Shown piece after piece: positions 1-8,092 of a stretch of DNA of 64,000 bases (the first letter of the stretch is position 1; each line of letters starts with the position of its first letter). The translations under genes and the position numbers were made by a program. The stretch lies in NCBI RefSeq assembly GCF_001514215.1, contig NZ_KQ948857.1, positions 270,953 to 334,952 of the forward strand. Reading direction: 5' to 3'. Source of the DNA: Streptomyces bungoensis. Its GTDB lineage: Bacteria; Actinomycetota; Actinomycetes; Streptomycetales; Streptomycetaceae. The notes under the pieces were generated by a model. The model ran no database searches. It saw only the letters and a list, made by a program, of their open reading frames with translations, and was not told the DNA's origin.

Positions 1-908
1 GCCTGGACACGGGTCTGGATGTGCGGCTCGAAGCTGGCCACGCCGACCGCGCCGACCGCGGACATCAGCAGACCGAAGACGATCCAGCTGGTCCGCTCGG
101 TGGCGACGTACAGCATGATGACGAACATTCCGAAGAAGAGCAGCGATGTGCCCAGGTCGGTCTCGAACACCAGGATGAGGATCGAGATCGCCCAGACGAC
201 CAGGATCGGGCCGAGGTCGCGGCCGCGCGGCAGGTACAGGCCCATGAAGCGGCGGCTGGCGAGGGCGAGGGCGTCGCGCTTCACCATCAGGTAGCCGGCG
301 AAGAAGACCGCGAGGACGATCTTCGCGAACTCGCCCGGCTGGAGAGAGCCCAGGCCGGGGATCCTGATCCAGATCTTGGCGCCGTAGATGTTGGCCCCGA
401 GGCCCGGCACCAGCGGCAGGATCAGCAGGATCAGGGCGCAGAACATCGAGATGTAGGTGTAGCGCTGCAGGACGCGGTGGTCCTTCAGGAATATCAGCAC
501 GGCGGCGAACAGCGCGATGCCCAGCGCGGTGTAGAGCAGCTGCCGGGGTGCCGCCGGTGAGAAGCCGCGCAGCGACTGCAGCAGCTTCGACTGGTCCAGC
601 CGCCAGATCACGACGAGTCCGAGGCCGTTGAGCAGCGTGGCCAGCGGCAGCAGCAGCGGGTCCGCGTACGGGGCGAACCTGCGCACGGCCAGGTGGGCGA
701 CGCCGGCCAGCAGGCCGAGGCCGAGACCGTAGCCCAGCAGGCCCGCGGGCACCTGGCCGTCGATGGCCAGGCCCACGTTGGCGTAGGCGAACACCGGGAT
801 GACGACGGCGAAGATCAGCAGCGCCAGTTCGGTGTTGCGGCGGCTCGGCGCGCCGATGGCGCCGATCGTGGACGTGTGGTGCGTCGGCGAATTCGTAGTA
901 CTGCTCAT
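1..908 (-). CDS. rodA: FtsW/RodA/SpoVE-family peptidoglycan polymerase (partial, runs off the left edge)
   Basis: About 302 N-terminal residues are visible and the gene continues past base 1. The protein is a string of hydrophobic segments with loops typical of SEDS proteins, for example RLDQSKLLQ, GAKIWIRIPG and LQPGEFAKI, followed by FETDLGTSLLFFG, all conserved in FtsW/RodA. These membrane proteins polymerise glycan strands from lipid II together with a class B penicillin-binding protein. The ATG start at 908 lies 27 bases after the pstP stop, so it is the fourth gene of a minus-strand operon. In actinobacteria this cluster normally continues with pbpA, pknA and pknB, expected just outside the window. 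RodA or FtsW2 naming cannot be settled from this fragment. Confidence 0.92.
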   Translation of the reverse strand, partial: MSSTTNSPTHHTSTIGAIGAPSRRNTELALLIFAVVIPVFAYANVGLAIDGQVPAGLLGYGLGLGLLAGVAHLAVRRFAPYADPLLLPLATLLNGLGLVVIWRLDQSKLLQSLRGFSPAAPRQLLYTALGIALFAAVLIFLKDHRVLQRYTYISMFCALILLILPLVPGLGANIYGAKIWIRIPGLGSLQPGEFAKIVLAVFFAGYLMVKRDALALASRRFMGLYLPRGRDLGPILVVWAISILILVFETDLGTSLLFFGMFVIMLYVATERTSWIVFGLLMSAVGAVGVASFEPHIQTRVQ

Positions 909-935
909 CGTGTGACGGGGCCTCTCACGGCGTGC

Positions 936-2471
936 CTACTGCTTGCCGCACTGATCGACGACCTTCTGCTCATCCTCGGAGAGGCTCGGGCCGGGCTGAG
1001 GAGTGGCGGTCGCGGACGGTTTCGGAGACTTGGCGGACGGGGACGGCTTGGACGCCGACGGGTTCGGGGTCGGCGACGCCTTGGACGTGAGCGAGGTACG
1101 GGTGGTTCCCGTGGTGCCCCCGGCCTCGCCCTGGCCCGTCTTGGCGTTCCGGTCGGTCTCGGCCGCCGTGCGCTCGGCCTGCTTCCGGCAGGCGGAGGCC
1201 TGGACGGAGAGGGTCTGGATCTTCGCCTGCGCCTGCTGCAGACCGCCCGCGGTGATGGTGTTCTTGACCTGCTTCTGCTGGTACGGCGGCAGGTACTTGA
1301 GTTCGATCTCGGGGTGGTCCTTCTCGACCTTCGACAGCGACACCCAGGCCAGGTCCTGGCTGATGCCGCGGTAGAGGGCCACGTGCTCGCCGTTGCTGCC
1401 GACGTAGTACTGCGTCTGGGTCCAGCGGTAGCCGCCGTACAGGCCGCCGCCGATCACCGCGAGGGTGAGGGCGCCGTACAGCGTTCTCTTCAGCCACCGG
1501 CGCCTGCCGCGCGGCTTGACGAAGTCCTCGTCGGTGTAGTCGCCGAAGCCGCCGGTGGGGACGTAGCCGGTGGTGTCGCCGGAGCCGGGCGGGCCGAACT
1601 CGCCTCCGCCGCCCTGGCGGCCCAGGTGGGAGGCGCGGCCGGCCGGGGTCTGCATGATGTTGTTGTCGTGCAGGTGGTGCTGGTTCTCGGCGACGGCGCC
1701 GACCACCACGGGGGTGTCGGACAGCTGTCCGGCGAGGGTGTCCCCGGTGTCCAGGTCGAGGACGTCGGCGACGATGACGGTGATGTTGTCGGGGCCGCCG
1801 CCGCGCAGCGCGAGCTGGATCAGCTCCTGCACGGTCTCCTGCGGGCCCTGGTAGCTGGCGAGGGTCTCCTCCATCGTCTGGTGGGAGACGACGCCGGACA
1901 GGCCGTCGGAGCAGATCAGGTAGCGGTCGCCGGCCCGGACCTCGCGGATCGACAGGTCGGGCTCGACGTGGTCGCCGCTGCCGAGGGCGCGCATCAGCAG
2001 GGAGCGCTGCGGGTGGGTGGTGGCCTCTTCCTCGGTGATCCGGCCCTCGTCGACGAGGCGCTGGACCCAGGTGTGGTCCTGGGTGATCTGCGAGAGCACC
2101 CCGTCGCGCAGCAGGTAGGCGCGGGAGTCGCCGACGTGGACGAGGCCGAGCCGCTGGCCGGTCCACAGCAGGGCGGTGAGGGTGGTGCCCATGCCCTCGA
2201 GCTGGGGGTCGTCCTCGACCATGGAGCGCAGCTGGTCGTTGGCGCGCTGCACGGCCTGGCCGAGCGAGGTGAGGAGGTCGGAGCCGGGCACGTCGTCGTC
2301 GAGGGTGACGAGGGTGGAGATGACCTCGGAGGAGGCGACCTCGCCGGCCGCCTGGCCGCCCATGCCGTCGGCGATGGCGAGCAGGCGCGGACCGGCGTAA
2401 CCGGAGTCCTCGTTGCCCTCCCGGATCATGCCCTTGTGCGATCCGGCGGCGAAGCGCAGTGACAGACTCAT
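936..2471 (-). CDS. pstP: PP2C-family Ser/Thr protein phosphatase (PstP/Stp-type)
   Basis: A 511-residue membrane phosphatase that removes phosphate from proteins modified by Pkn kinases. The N-terminal PP2C domain (about 1-240) carries GNEDSGY and ADGMGGQAAGE near residues 19-45, giving metal-binding Asp22 and Asp35, and later GDSRAYLLR, DHTWV, CSDGLSG and GPDNITVIV. A single membrane segment follows near residue 305 (LYGALTLAVIGGGLYGG), then an extracellular part with a Ser/Pro/Thr-rich end. The ATG at 2471 is preferred over an in-frame upstream start because GAGG lies five bases before it. It sits between fhaB and rodA, the standard actinobacterial cell-wall signalling order. Confidence 0.95.
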   Translation of the reverse strand: MSLSLRFAAGSHKGMIREGNEDSGYAGPRLLAIADGMGGQAAGEVASSEVISTLVTLDDDVPGSDLLTSLGQAVQRANDQLRSMVEDDPQLEGMGTTLTALLWTGQRLGLVHVGDSRAYLLRDGVLSQITQDHTWVQRLVDEGRITEEEATTHPQRSLLMRALGSGDHVEPDLSIREVRAGDRYLICSDGLSGVVSHQTMEETLASYQGPQETVQELIQLALRGGGPDNITVIVADVLDLDTGDTLAGQLSDTPVVVGAVAENQHHLHDNNIMQTPAGRASHLGRQGGGGEFGPPGSGDTTGYVPTGGFGDYTDEDFVKPRGRRRWLKRTLYGALTLAVIGGGLYGGYRWTQTQYYVGSNGEHVALYRGISQDLAWVSLSKVEKDHPEIELKYLPPYQQKQVKNTITAGGLQQAQAKIQTLSVQASACRKQAERTAAETDRNAKTGQGEAGGTTGTTRTSLTSKASPTPNPSASKPSPSAKSPKPSATATPQPGPSLSEDEQKVVDQCGKQ

Positions 2472-2603
2472 GCGCACCTCGCCCGTCGGCTCCGAATGCA
2501 GCCGGTCGTGTCGAGCCACACTGCCCACCCTCCGGTCGGGAGCGCGCCGGCGGCCGGGTGGCGGCCTGCCGCTGCGTGCTCGCTCCGCTCGCTCATTGTC
2601 GTA

Positions 2604-3119
2604 CTACTTCCGCAGCTCGATGACGGTTTTGCCGATGCGGATCGGCGCGCCCAGCGGGATCGGCGTGGGAGTCGTCAGCCGGGACCGGTCCAGGTACGTG
2701 CCGTTGGTGGAGCCGAGATCCTCGACGATCCACTGGCCGTCGCGGTCGGGGTAGATCCTGGCATGACGGCTGGAGGCGTAGTCGTCGTCCAGCACGATCG
2801 TCGAGTCGTGCGCCCGGCCCAGGGTGATGGTCTGGCCCTGCAGCGCGACGGTGGTGCCGGTCAGGGTGCCCTCGGACACGACCAGCTTGGTGGGGGCGTT
2901 GCGGCCGCGGCGGCCGCCGCCCTGCTGGCCGCGCTGCTGCGGGGGCGCGGACTGCTGCCGGGCGGCCTGCTGCGGCCGCGCCGCCTCCCGGCGCGCTCCG
3001 CGCTGGGTGACGCGCGTACCGAACAGGTCGCTGCGGATGACCTGCACGGCCACGATCACGAACAGCCACAGTACGGCCAGGAAACCCAGCCGCATGACCG
3101 TGAGGGTCAGCTCTGACAT
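2604..3119 (-). CDS. fhaB: FHA-domain protein FhaB/FipA-type
   Basis: A 171-residue protein with one N-terminal membrane segment (LTVMRLGFLAVLWLFVIVAV), a basic Gln/Arg-rich linker and a C-terminal forkhead-associated domain (about 75-171). The FHA core motifs are visible: LGRAHDSTIVL, SSRHARI and LGSTNGTYL, which bind phosphothreonine. In mycobacteria the equivalent protein is a kinase substrate that helps couple Pkn signalling to cell division. It starts 10 bases after the fhaA stop. The 132 bases between its stop and pstP contain no other gene. Confidence 0.93.
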   Translation of the reverse strand: MSELTLTVMRLGFLAVLWLFVIVAVQVIRSDLFGTRVTQRGARREAARPQQAARQQSAPPQQRGQQGGGRRGRNAPTKLVVSEGTLTGTTVALQGQTITLGRAHDSTIVLDDDYASSRHARIYPDRDGQWIVEDLGSTNGTYLDRSRLTTPTPIPLGAPIRIGKTVIELRK

Positions 3120-3129
3120 TGCCCCCGCT

Positions 3130-3981
3130 TCACCCTTCGGCTTGCCGGTAAATGATGGTGGTGCTGCCCACGACGATCCGCGAGCCGTCGCGGAGCGTAG
3201 CGCGGGTGGTGTGCTGCCCGTCCACCACGATGCCGTTGGTGGAGCCGAGATCCTGGATCGTCGAGGGCGTTCCGGTCCGGATCTCGCAGTGCCGGCGGGA
3301 GACACCGGGGTCGTCGATCCGCACGTCGGCCTCGGTGCTGCGGCCGAGCACCAGGGTCGGGCGGGAGATCTGGTGGCGGGTGCCGTTGATCTCGATCCAG
3401 TGGCGGGTGCGCCCGCCGCTCATCGGGGCGGCGGCCGGGCGCTGGGTGGCGGGCTGCGGGTAGCCGTAGCCGCCGGGGCGGGAGCCGGGCGGCGGTGCGG
3501 ACGGCATCGGGGGCGCCGCGGCCGGGGCGGCGGGCGGGTAGCCGTATCCGCCGGGCGCGGGGCGGCCGGGGGCGGGGGCCGCGGGTGCGGCGCCCTGCTG
3601 GCTGCTGGAGGAGGCGAGGGTGCGGCTGCGCACCCGGTACAGGCCGGTGTCGAGGTCGTCGGCCTTCTCCAGGTGGACCTTGATCGGGCCCATGAAGGTG
3701 TAGCGCTGCTGCTTGGCGTAGTCGCGGACCATGCCGGCGAGCTCGTCGCCGAGCTGTCCCGAGTACGGGCTGAGGCGCTCGAAGTCCGGCGCGCTCAGCT
3801 CCACGATGAAGTCGTTGGGTACGACCGTCCGGTCGCGGTTCCAGATGGTCGCGTTGTTGTCGCACTCGCGCTGGAGCGCGCCGGCGATCTCCACGGGCTG
3901 GACCTCGGACTTGAAGACCTTGGCGAAGGTGCCGTTGACCAGACCTTCGAGACGCTGCTCGAACTTCTTCAGGACTCCCAT
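3130..3981 (-). CDS. fhaA: DUF3662 plus FHA-domain protein FhaA
   Basis: A 283-residue soluble protein. Residues 1-120 form the DUF3662 domain (MGVLKKFEQRLEGLVNGTFAKVF, ending near the AKQQRYTFMGPIKV segment). A Pro/Gly/Tyr-rich linker follows, then a C-terminal FHA domain from about 185 with LGRSTEADVRI, VSRRHCEI and LGSTNGIVV. FhaA-type proteins bind phosphorylated kinase or MviN-like partners and tune peptidoglycan synthesis. The ATG at 3981 is chosen because GGAGGTG lies just upstream and DUF3662 begins right after it; a much longer in-frame extension lacks coding character and crosses the tRNA. It is the first gene of the fhaA-fhaB-pstP-rodA operon. Confidence 0.95.
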   Translation of the reverse strand: MGVLKKFEQRLEGLVNGTFAKVFKSEVQPVEIAGALQRECDNNATIWNRDRTVVPNDFIVELSAPDFERLSPYSGQLGDELAGMVRDYAKQQRYTFMGPIKVHLEKADDLDTGLYRVRSRTLASSSSQQGAAPAAPAPGRPAPGGYGYPPAAPAAAPPMPSAPPPGSRPGGYGYPQPATQRPAAAPMSGGRTRHWIEINGTRHQISRPTLVLGRSTEADVRIDDPGVSRRHCEIRTGTPSTIQDLGSTNGIVVDGQHTTRATLRDGSRIVVGSTTIIYRQAEG

Positions 3982-4409
3982 GGGGCACCTCCTCCGTCGT
4001 TGCCGCTCTGTCTTGCCGTGCTGTCGTGCCGCTGTTACCCGTGCCGCCTGCTGCCGTACCGCTCGCTGATCGTATCTACGCGCCCGGCAATCAGCCGGTT
4101 CCCCCAGCGGCTGCCCTTCGAACTCCTTGTGACATGGATCGTAGAGGGGGGCGATGACCAGTGTCCCGCACCCGGCTGTGGACCTGGCCGCCTCCTGGGG
4201 AGATGACCGGGACCGGTACGAGGTTGATACGTGAACAGGCACGGGCCGAGACGTGTGGGGCGGGGGTGTGACCGGCGCACGCGCGGGGCGCGGCCGGGGC
4301 CGGTCCGGACGTGACCAAGGGATGTGAAGCCGCCCCGTGCGACGTGCTAATGTTCTGGGTGTCGGAAGGGGCCAGCCCACCAGGGCCGGAGCCGGATGAC
4401 ACACCCAAT
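3982..4409. promoter_or_regulatory. Intergenic region with divergent promoters of fhaA operon and tRNA-Leu
   Basis: The 428 bases separate fhaA (minus) from tRNA-Leu (plus), and no convincing gene is present. A TAATGT hexamer at 4348-4353 is a plausible -10 element for the tRNA. The fhaA promoter must lie in the left half, but no clear hexamer pair could be assigned. Confidence 0.45.
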
Positions 4410-4493
4410 GCGCGGGTGGCGGAATAGGCAGACGCGCTGGATTCAGGTTCCAGTGCCCGCAAGGGCGTGGGGGTTCAACTCCCCCCTCGCGCA
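4410..4493 (+). tRNA. tRNA-Leu (anticodon CAG)
   Basis: The cloverleaf folds by eye. The acceptor stem GCGCGGG pairs with CTCGCGC (one G-T wobble), followed by discriminator A. The D arm contains GGCGGAATAGGCAGACGC. The anticodon stem CTGGA/TCCAG has loop TTCAGGT with anticodon CAG at 4444-4446. A long variable arm (GTGCCCGCAAGGGCGT) is typical of class II tRNAs such as Leu. The T arm is GGGGG-TTCAACT-CCCCC. The 3' CCA is not encoded. It reads CUG, a very common leucine codon in this genome. Confidence 0.97.
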
Positions 4494-4506
4494 CAGAGAA
4501 ACCGAT

Positions 4507-4552
4507 GAAACGGGTCTCTGCCGGTGACGGAAGTCACGGCGGGGCCCGTTTC
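4507..4552 (+). terminator. Hairpin terminator after tRNA-Leu
   Basis: GAAACGGG at 4507-4514 pairs with CCCGTTTC at 4545-4552. Inner pairing of TGCCG and TGAC with GTCA and CGGC extends the stem. It lies 14 bases after the tRNA and fits a tRNA transcription terminator. Confidence 0.7.
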
Positions 4553-4622
4553 TCGTTGTCCCCGGAGTTGTGAGGCACCGCACAGGCATCGCCGCAGGAG
4601 TGGCGGAGGGTCCGGCTCCGAT

Positions 4623-4640
4623 CCGTGAGCTATCTCACGG
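4623..4640. repeat. Perfect inverted repeat upstream of the response regulator
   Basis: CCGTGAG-CTAT-CTCACGG, with 7-bp arms and a 4-bp spacer, lies 140 bases before the regulator start. It may be an operator of the downstream NarL-type regulator. The rest of 4553-4779 shows no gene. Confidence 0.45.
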
Positions 4641-4779
4641 CGCTCCGCCGCCCCGCGCGCGCCCCGCCCGTCCGGCTGAGGTCACGCCGCCAACCGGCGG
4701 GTATCGGGTGCGGTCCGTCTGCGGCGGGCGTCCGGTGGTGGTAGGCATCGGACGCGGGCATGCGACGAGCGGAGCGCAC

Positions 4780-5448
4780 GTGATCCGGGTACTGGTGGTC
4801 GACGACGAAGCCCTGATCCGCACGGGTTTCACGCACATCCTCAACGCGGCGGACGGCATCGAGGTCGTCGCGGCGGTGAGCGGCGACCAGGCCCTGCGCA
4901 GGGTCCGGGAGTCGCAGCCCGACGTCGTCCTGCTCGACATCCGCATGCCGGACGTGGACGGGCTCACCATCCTCGCCGAGCTGCGCCGCATGCCGCGGCC
5001 CCCGGTGGTCGCCATGCTCACCACGTTCGACACCGACGAGTACGTGGCGGCGGCGCTGCGCTCGGGCGCCGCCGGGTTCCTGCTCAAGGACACCGACCCC
5101 GAGCAGCTTCCCCACCTGGTGCGCTCGCTGGCCGGGGGCGGGACCGTCCTGTCGTCCAAGGTCACCCGCCTGGTCGTCGACGGCTACCTCGAGGGCGGCG
5201 TCCGCGAGAACGCCGCCGTCCGTCTCGCCGGGCGGCTGACCGAGCGCGAGCGCGCCGTCCTCGTCCTCATGGCCGAGGGGCTCGCCAACACCGACATCGG
5301 CGAGCGGCTGCACCTGAGCACCGGCACCGTCAAGGGCCACGTCACCAACGTGCTCGGCAAGCTGCGGGTCAGCAGCCGCGTGCAGGCCGTCCTGGTCGCC
5401 GAGCGCGCCGGCCTGCTCACCCCGGAACCCGACGAGGGCACCCCGTGA
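4780..5448 (+). CDS. NarL/LuxR-family two-component response regulator
   Basis: A 222-residue regulator. The receiver domain (1-120) has the acidic pair Asp8/Asp9, the phosphoacceptor Asp53 in LLDIRMPDVDG and a conserved Lys in LLKDTDP. A C-terminal LuxR-type helix-turn-helix (about 150-212) carries LTERERAVL, MAEGLANTDIGERL and STGTVKGHV. The GTG start at 4780 has GGAG eight bases upstream and matches the usual receiver start (MIRVLVVDDE); a longer in-frame extension has no domain. It overlaps the histidine kinase gene by four bases (GTGA). The signal is unknown. Its position beside sulfur-stress genes hints at, but does not prove, a redox role. Confidence 0.93.
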   Translation: MIRVLVVDDEALIRTGFTHILNAADGIEVVAAVSGDQALRRVRESQPDVVLLDIRMPDVDGLTILAELRRMPRPPVVAMLTTFDTDEYVAAALRSGAAGFLLKDTDPEQLPHLVRSLAGGGTVLSSKVTRLVVDGYLEGGVRENAAVRLAGRLTERERAVLVLMAEGLANTDIGERLHLSTGTVKGHVTNVLGKLRVSSRVQAVLVAERAGLLTPEPDEGTP

Positions 5449-6557
5449 GTCCCCGGCGGCCGCCCGAACCGGTGCTCGACGCCGCTCTCGTCGGGGTGGC
5501 GCTGGCGGACGCCTGGGCCCACGTCGACGTCCAGGACCGTCCGGCGCTGGCCTGCGCGGTGCTCGGCGCCCTCGCGCTGGCCGTGCGGCGCCGCCTGCCG
5601 CTGGTCACCTTCGCCCTGACGCTTCCCACCGCCCTGGTCACGGACGCGGTGGTCGCTCCCATGGCCGCGTTGTACACGCTGTCCTCGCTCAACCGTCACC
5701 GCCTCCTGCTGGGCGGCTGCGCCCTGAGCTACGCGATCATCGACTTCCTGCCCTGGCCCTGGTCGTCCATGGACGCCACCGAACTGGGCCAGACGAACAA
5801 CCTGTTCCACCTCAGCTACACCCTGGCCACCGCGGCCGCGCCCGTCTTCCTGGGCCAGCTCGTCCAGGCCCGGCGCGAGCTGTCCCTGCGGCTCGCCGAC
5901 ATCTCCGAGGCCCGCGAGCACGAACGGCTGCTGACCGCGCAGAGCGTGCTGGCCAAGGAGCGCGCCCAGCTTGCCCGGGAGATGCACGACGTGGTCTCCC
6001 ACCAGGTCAGTCTCATCGCCGTACAGGCCGGGGCGCTGCAGGTCGGCAGCCGGGACCCCGAGACCAGGCAGGCCGCCGCCACGATCCGCCGACTGAGCGT
6101 GCAGACCCTGGACGAGCTGCGGCACATGGTCAGTGTCCTGCGGGCCTCCGGCAGCAGTCCCACGGAGCTCACCCCGCAGCCCTCGCTCGCCGACCTGCAG
6201 CGCCTGGTCGACGCCAGCGGCATCGAGGCGAAGCTGGAGGCCGAGCTGCCCGAGGAGCTCGCGCCCACGGTCCAGCGGGCCGTGTACCGGACCGTCCAGG
6301 AGGCGCTGACCAACGTCCGCAAGCACGCGCCCGGCGCCACCGCGACCGTCCGGGTCGGACACCGGGACGGCGTCCTGACCACCACGGTCACCAACACCGC
6401 CCCCACCCGGCACGCGCTGGCCCTGCCGAGCGCCCACGTCGGCCTGGTGGGCCTGGCCCAACGGGCCGAACTCCTCGGCGGCACCGTCACCTCGGGGCCC
6501 ACCGCCCAAGGGGGTTACGAGCTGTGCCTGGAACTGCCCGTCGATCGGAACCGGTGA
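5445..6557 (+). CDS. Two-component sensor histidine kinase (HisKA_3 type)
   Basis: A 370-residue membrane kinase, partner of the preceding regulator through a GTGA overlap. The N-terminal 140 residues form four or five hydrophobic segments with short loops and no large extracytoplasmic sensor. The HisKA_3 dimerisation motif LAREMHDVVSHQVSL places the phosphorylated His at residue 181. A HATPase domain follows, with VYRTVQEALTNVRKHA (N box) and HVGLVGLAQRAELLGG (G box). The lack of a periplasmic domain suggests a membrane-embedded or intracellular signal. The gene ends 18 bases before a CsoR-type inverted repeat that controls the next gene. Confidence 0.92.
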   Translation: MSPRRPPEPVLDAALVGVALADAWAHVDVQDRPALACAVLGALALAVRRRLPLVTFALTLPTALVTDAVVAPMAALYTLSSLNRHRLLLGGCALSYAIIDFLPWPWSSMDATELGQTNNLFHLSYTLATAAAPVFLGQLVQARRELSLRLADISEAREHERLLTAQSVLAKERAQLAREMHDVVSHQVSLIAVQAGALQVGSRDPETRQAAATIRRLSVQTLDELRHMVSVLRASGSSPTELTPQPSLADLQRLVDASGIEAKLEAELPEELAPTVQRAVYRTVQEALTNVRKHAPGATATVRVGHRDGVLTTTVTNTAPTRHALALPSAHVGLVGLAQRAELLGGTVTSGPTAQGGYELCLELPVDRNR

Positions 6558-6575
6558 GGACGGGCCCGCATGGGA

Positions 6576-6592
6576 ATACCCCAGGGGGGTAT
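6576..6592. promoter_or_regulatory. CsoR/CstR-type operator upstream of the DUF4396 gene
   Basis: ATACCCC-AGG-GGGGTAT is a perfect 7-bp inverted repeat with a 3-bp centre, 42 bases before the DUF4396 start. It matches the C/G-tract dyad bound by CsoR-family tetramers and resembles the sites at 8063, 10633, 10923, 10958 and 13842. Confidence 0.75.
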
Positions 6593-6634
6593 GTGGTTGG
6601 GTGTGACGACCCGATCCGGCAGGGGAGGCCCACG

Positions 6635-7150
6635 ATGGACCACACCACCCATCAGCACGAGCACCACACGCCCGAACGGCACGCCCGGGCACAGCACGCG
6701 CGGCACCACGGCGGCGGCGCCTCCTGGCGCATGGCCGCGCAGGCGACGCTGCACTGCCTGACGGGGTGCGCCATCGGCGAAGTCCTCGGCATGGTCGTCG
6801 GCACCGCCGCCGGGCTGCACAACGCGGGCACCGTCGTCCTCTCCATCGCCCTGGCCTTCGTCTTCGGCTACGCCCTGACCATGCGCGGCGTGCTGCGCGC
6901 CGGGCTCCCGCCGAAGCGGGCGCTGAAGGTCGCGCTGGCCGCGGACACCGTGTCGATCGCCGTGATGGAGCTGATCGACAACACCGTGATGGTGGGCGTG
7001 CCCGGCGCCATGGACGCGGGCCTGTCGCAACTTCTGTTCTGGGTCTCGCTCGCCCTGTCCCTGTCCCTGGCGTTCGTGCTGACCACGCCGGTGAACCGGT
7101 GGATGATCGGCCGCGGCAAGGGGCATGCCGTCGTGCACGCCCACCACTGA
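6635..7150 (+). CDS. DUF4396-family membrane protein with His-rich N terminus
   Basis: A 171-residue protein. The first 30 residues contain about eleven histidines (for example HTTHQHEHH), a possible metal-binding tail. The rest is hydrophobic with about four membrane segments (GCAIGEVLGMVVGTAAGL, TVVLSIALAFVFGYAL, SIAVMELIDNTVMVG, LLFWVSLALSLSLAFVL) and fits DUF4396, whose function is not established. The ATG at 6635 has AGGGGAGG ten bases upstream; an earlier in-frame start would place the operator inside the gene. The operator at 6576 suggests repression by a CsoR-type protein, making it a candidate metal or sulfur-species membrane protein. Confidence 0.82.
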   Translation: MDHTTHQHEHHTPERHARAQHARHHGGGASWRMAAQATLHCLTGCAIGEVLGMVVGTAAGLHNAGTVVLSIALAFVFGYALTMRGVLRAGLPPKRALKVALAADTVSIAVMELIDNTVMVGVPGAMDAGLSQLLFWVSLALSLSLAFVLTTPVNRWMIGRGKGHAVVHAHH

Positions 7151-7296
7151 GGACGACGCCGGGCCCGGCCGGTCGGCGGGGCCGCACCGGCCGGTCGGCG
7201 GGGTGGCTCCGGACAGCCGGCGGATGGCGCGGCGGCCCGTCCCTCGCCGACCGTGGGTGACAGGAGTCACGACGGGGGAGAAGAGAGGTCGGCCGC

Positions 7297-7983
7297 ATGA
7301 CGATCCACCTGACGTTCCTGTGCGTGCCCGGCGGCGACACCACCAGGGAGCCGCTCCTCGGCGACGCTCCCCCGAGTGAGGACGACCTGCGCATGGCCCG
7401 CGCCGCGGCAGCGGCCCTGCCCGTCCACCGGGCGGCCGTCCGGGCCCCCTCGGTCCGCTGCTCGCAGACCGCCGACGCCCTCGGCCTGGTCGCGGCGCCC
7501 GAACCGGCGCTGCGCGACCTCGACCTCGGCGCCTGGCGCGGCCGCACCGTCGGCGACATCGCCGCGGCCGACCCCGGCGGATGGACCGCCTGGCTCACCG
7601 ACCCGGACGCCGTGCCGCACGGGGGCGAGCCGGTACGCGGGCTGTGCCGCCGTACGGCGGACTGGCTGGACGGCGCTGCCCGCGCCCCGGGGGACACCGT
7701 GGCCGTCACCGAGGCGGCCGTGGTCCGGGCCGCGCTCGTCCACGCCCTGGCCGTACCGGCGCGGACCTTCTGGCACCTGCCCGTGTCGCCGCTGTCCGCG
7801 GTCTCCCTCACCTGGCGGGGCGGCCGCTGGGACGTCGGGTTCGGTAGCGTCGTCCCCTGGGAGGGCCGGCGGCGGCTCCCGGCGCGATCGGCGACGCTCG
7901 TCCGTCCGCGCCGGCCCGCCCGGGCCGCCGGAAGCGGCCGCACTCCCCACGGGCGGTCGTGCTCGGGGGTGAGCAACCACTGA
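7297..7983 (+). CDS. Histidine-phosphatase-superfamily protein lacking both catalytic histidines
   Basis: A 228-residue protein with the layout of the phosphoglycerate-mutase-like superfamily: an N-terminal strand, then SVRCSQTADALG, LRDLDLGAWRGRTVGDI and a C-terminal VVRAALVHALAVP helix. The expected RHG at the first strand is LCVPGGDTTRE, so the phosphorylated His is absent. The second His motif (usually SHG) reads VTEAAVVRA. It is probably not a phosphatase and may bind a ligand or have another role. The C-terminal 45 residues are basic and Pro-rich. The start at 7297 follows GGGGGAGAAGAG. No function can be assigned. Confidence 0.75.
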   Translation: MTIHLTFLCVPGGDTTREPLLGDAPPSEDDLRMARAAAAALPVHRAAVRAPSVRCSQTADALGLVAAPEPALRDLDLGAWRGRTVGDIAAADPGGWTAWLTDPDAVPHGGEPVRGLCRRTADWLDGAARAPGDTVAVTEAAVVRAALVHALAVPARTFWHLPVSPLSAVSLTWRGGRWDVGFGSVVPWEGRRRLPARSATLVRPRRPARAAGSGRTPHGRSCSGVSNH

Positions 7984-8062
7984 CCGGTGCGCGCCGTCGC
8001 CGGTGCCACGATCATGGCGGTGACCACGGAGGTTCGCCGCCATCCCGAATCGGGACGTACAG

Positions 8063-8076
8063 TACCCCCAGGGGTA
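8063..8076. promoter_or_regulatory. CsoR/CstR-type operator in front of the first repressor gene
   Basis: TACCCC-CA-GGGGTA is a perfect 6-bp inverted repeat that ends 16 bases before the repressor start. Its position predicts autoregulation. Confidence 0.75.
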
Positions 8077-8092
8077 TGTGCGAGGAGTGGTC

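Noticed and set aside
693..2462. Long plus-strand open frame opposite pstP
   Set aside because: It is the antisense shadow of a clear PP2C gene; in such G+C-rich DNA long open frames on the other strand are expected, and its translation is repetitive in Gly, Ala, Arg and Asp with no motif.
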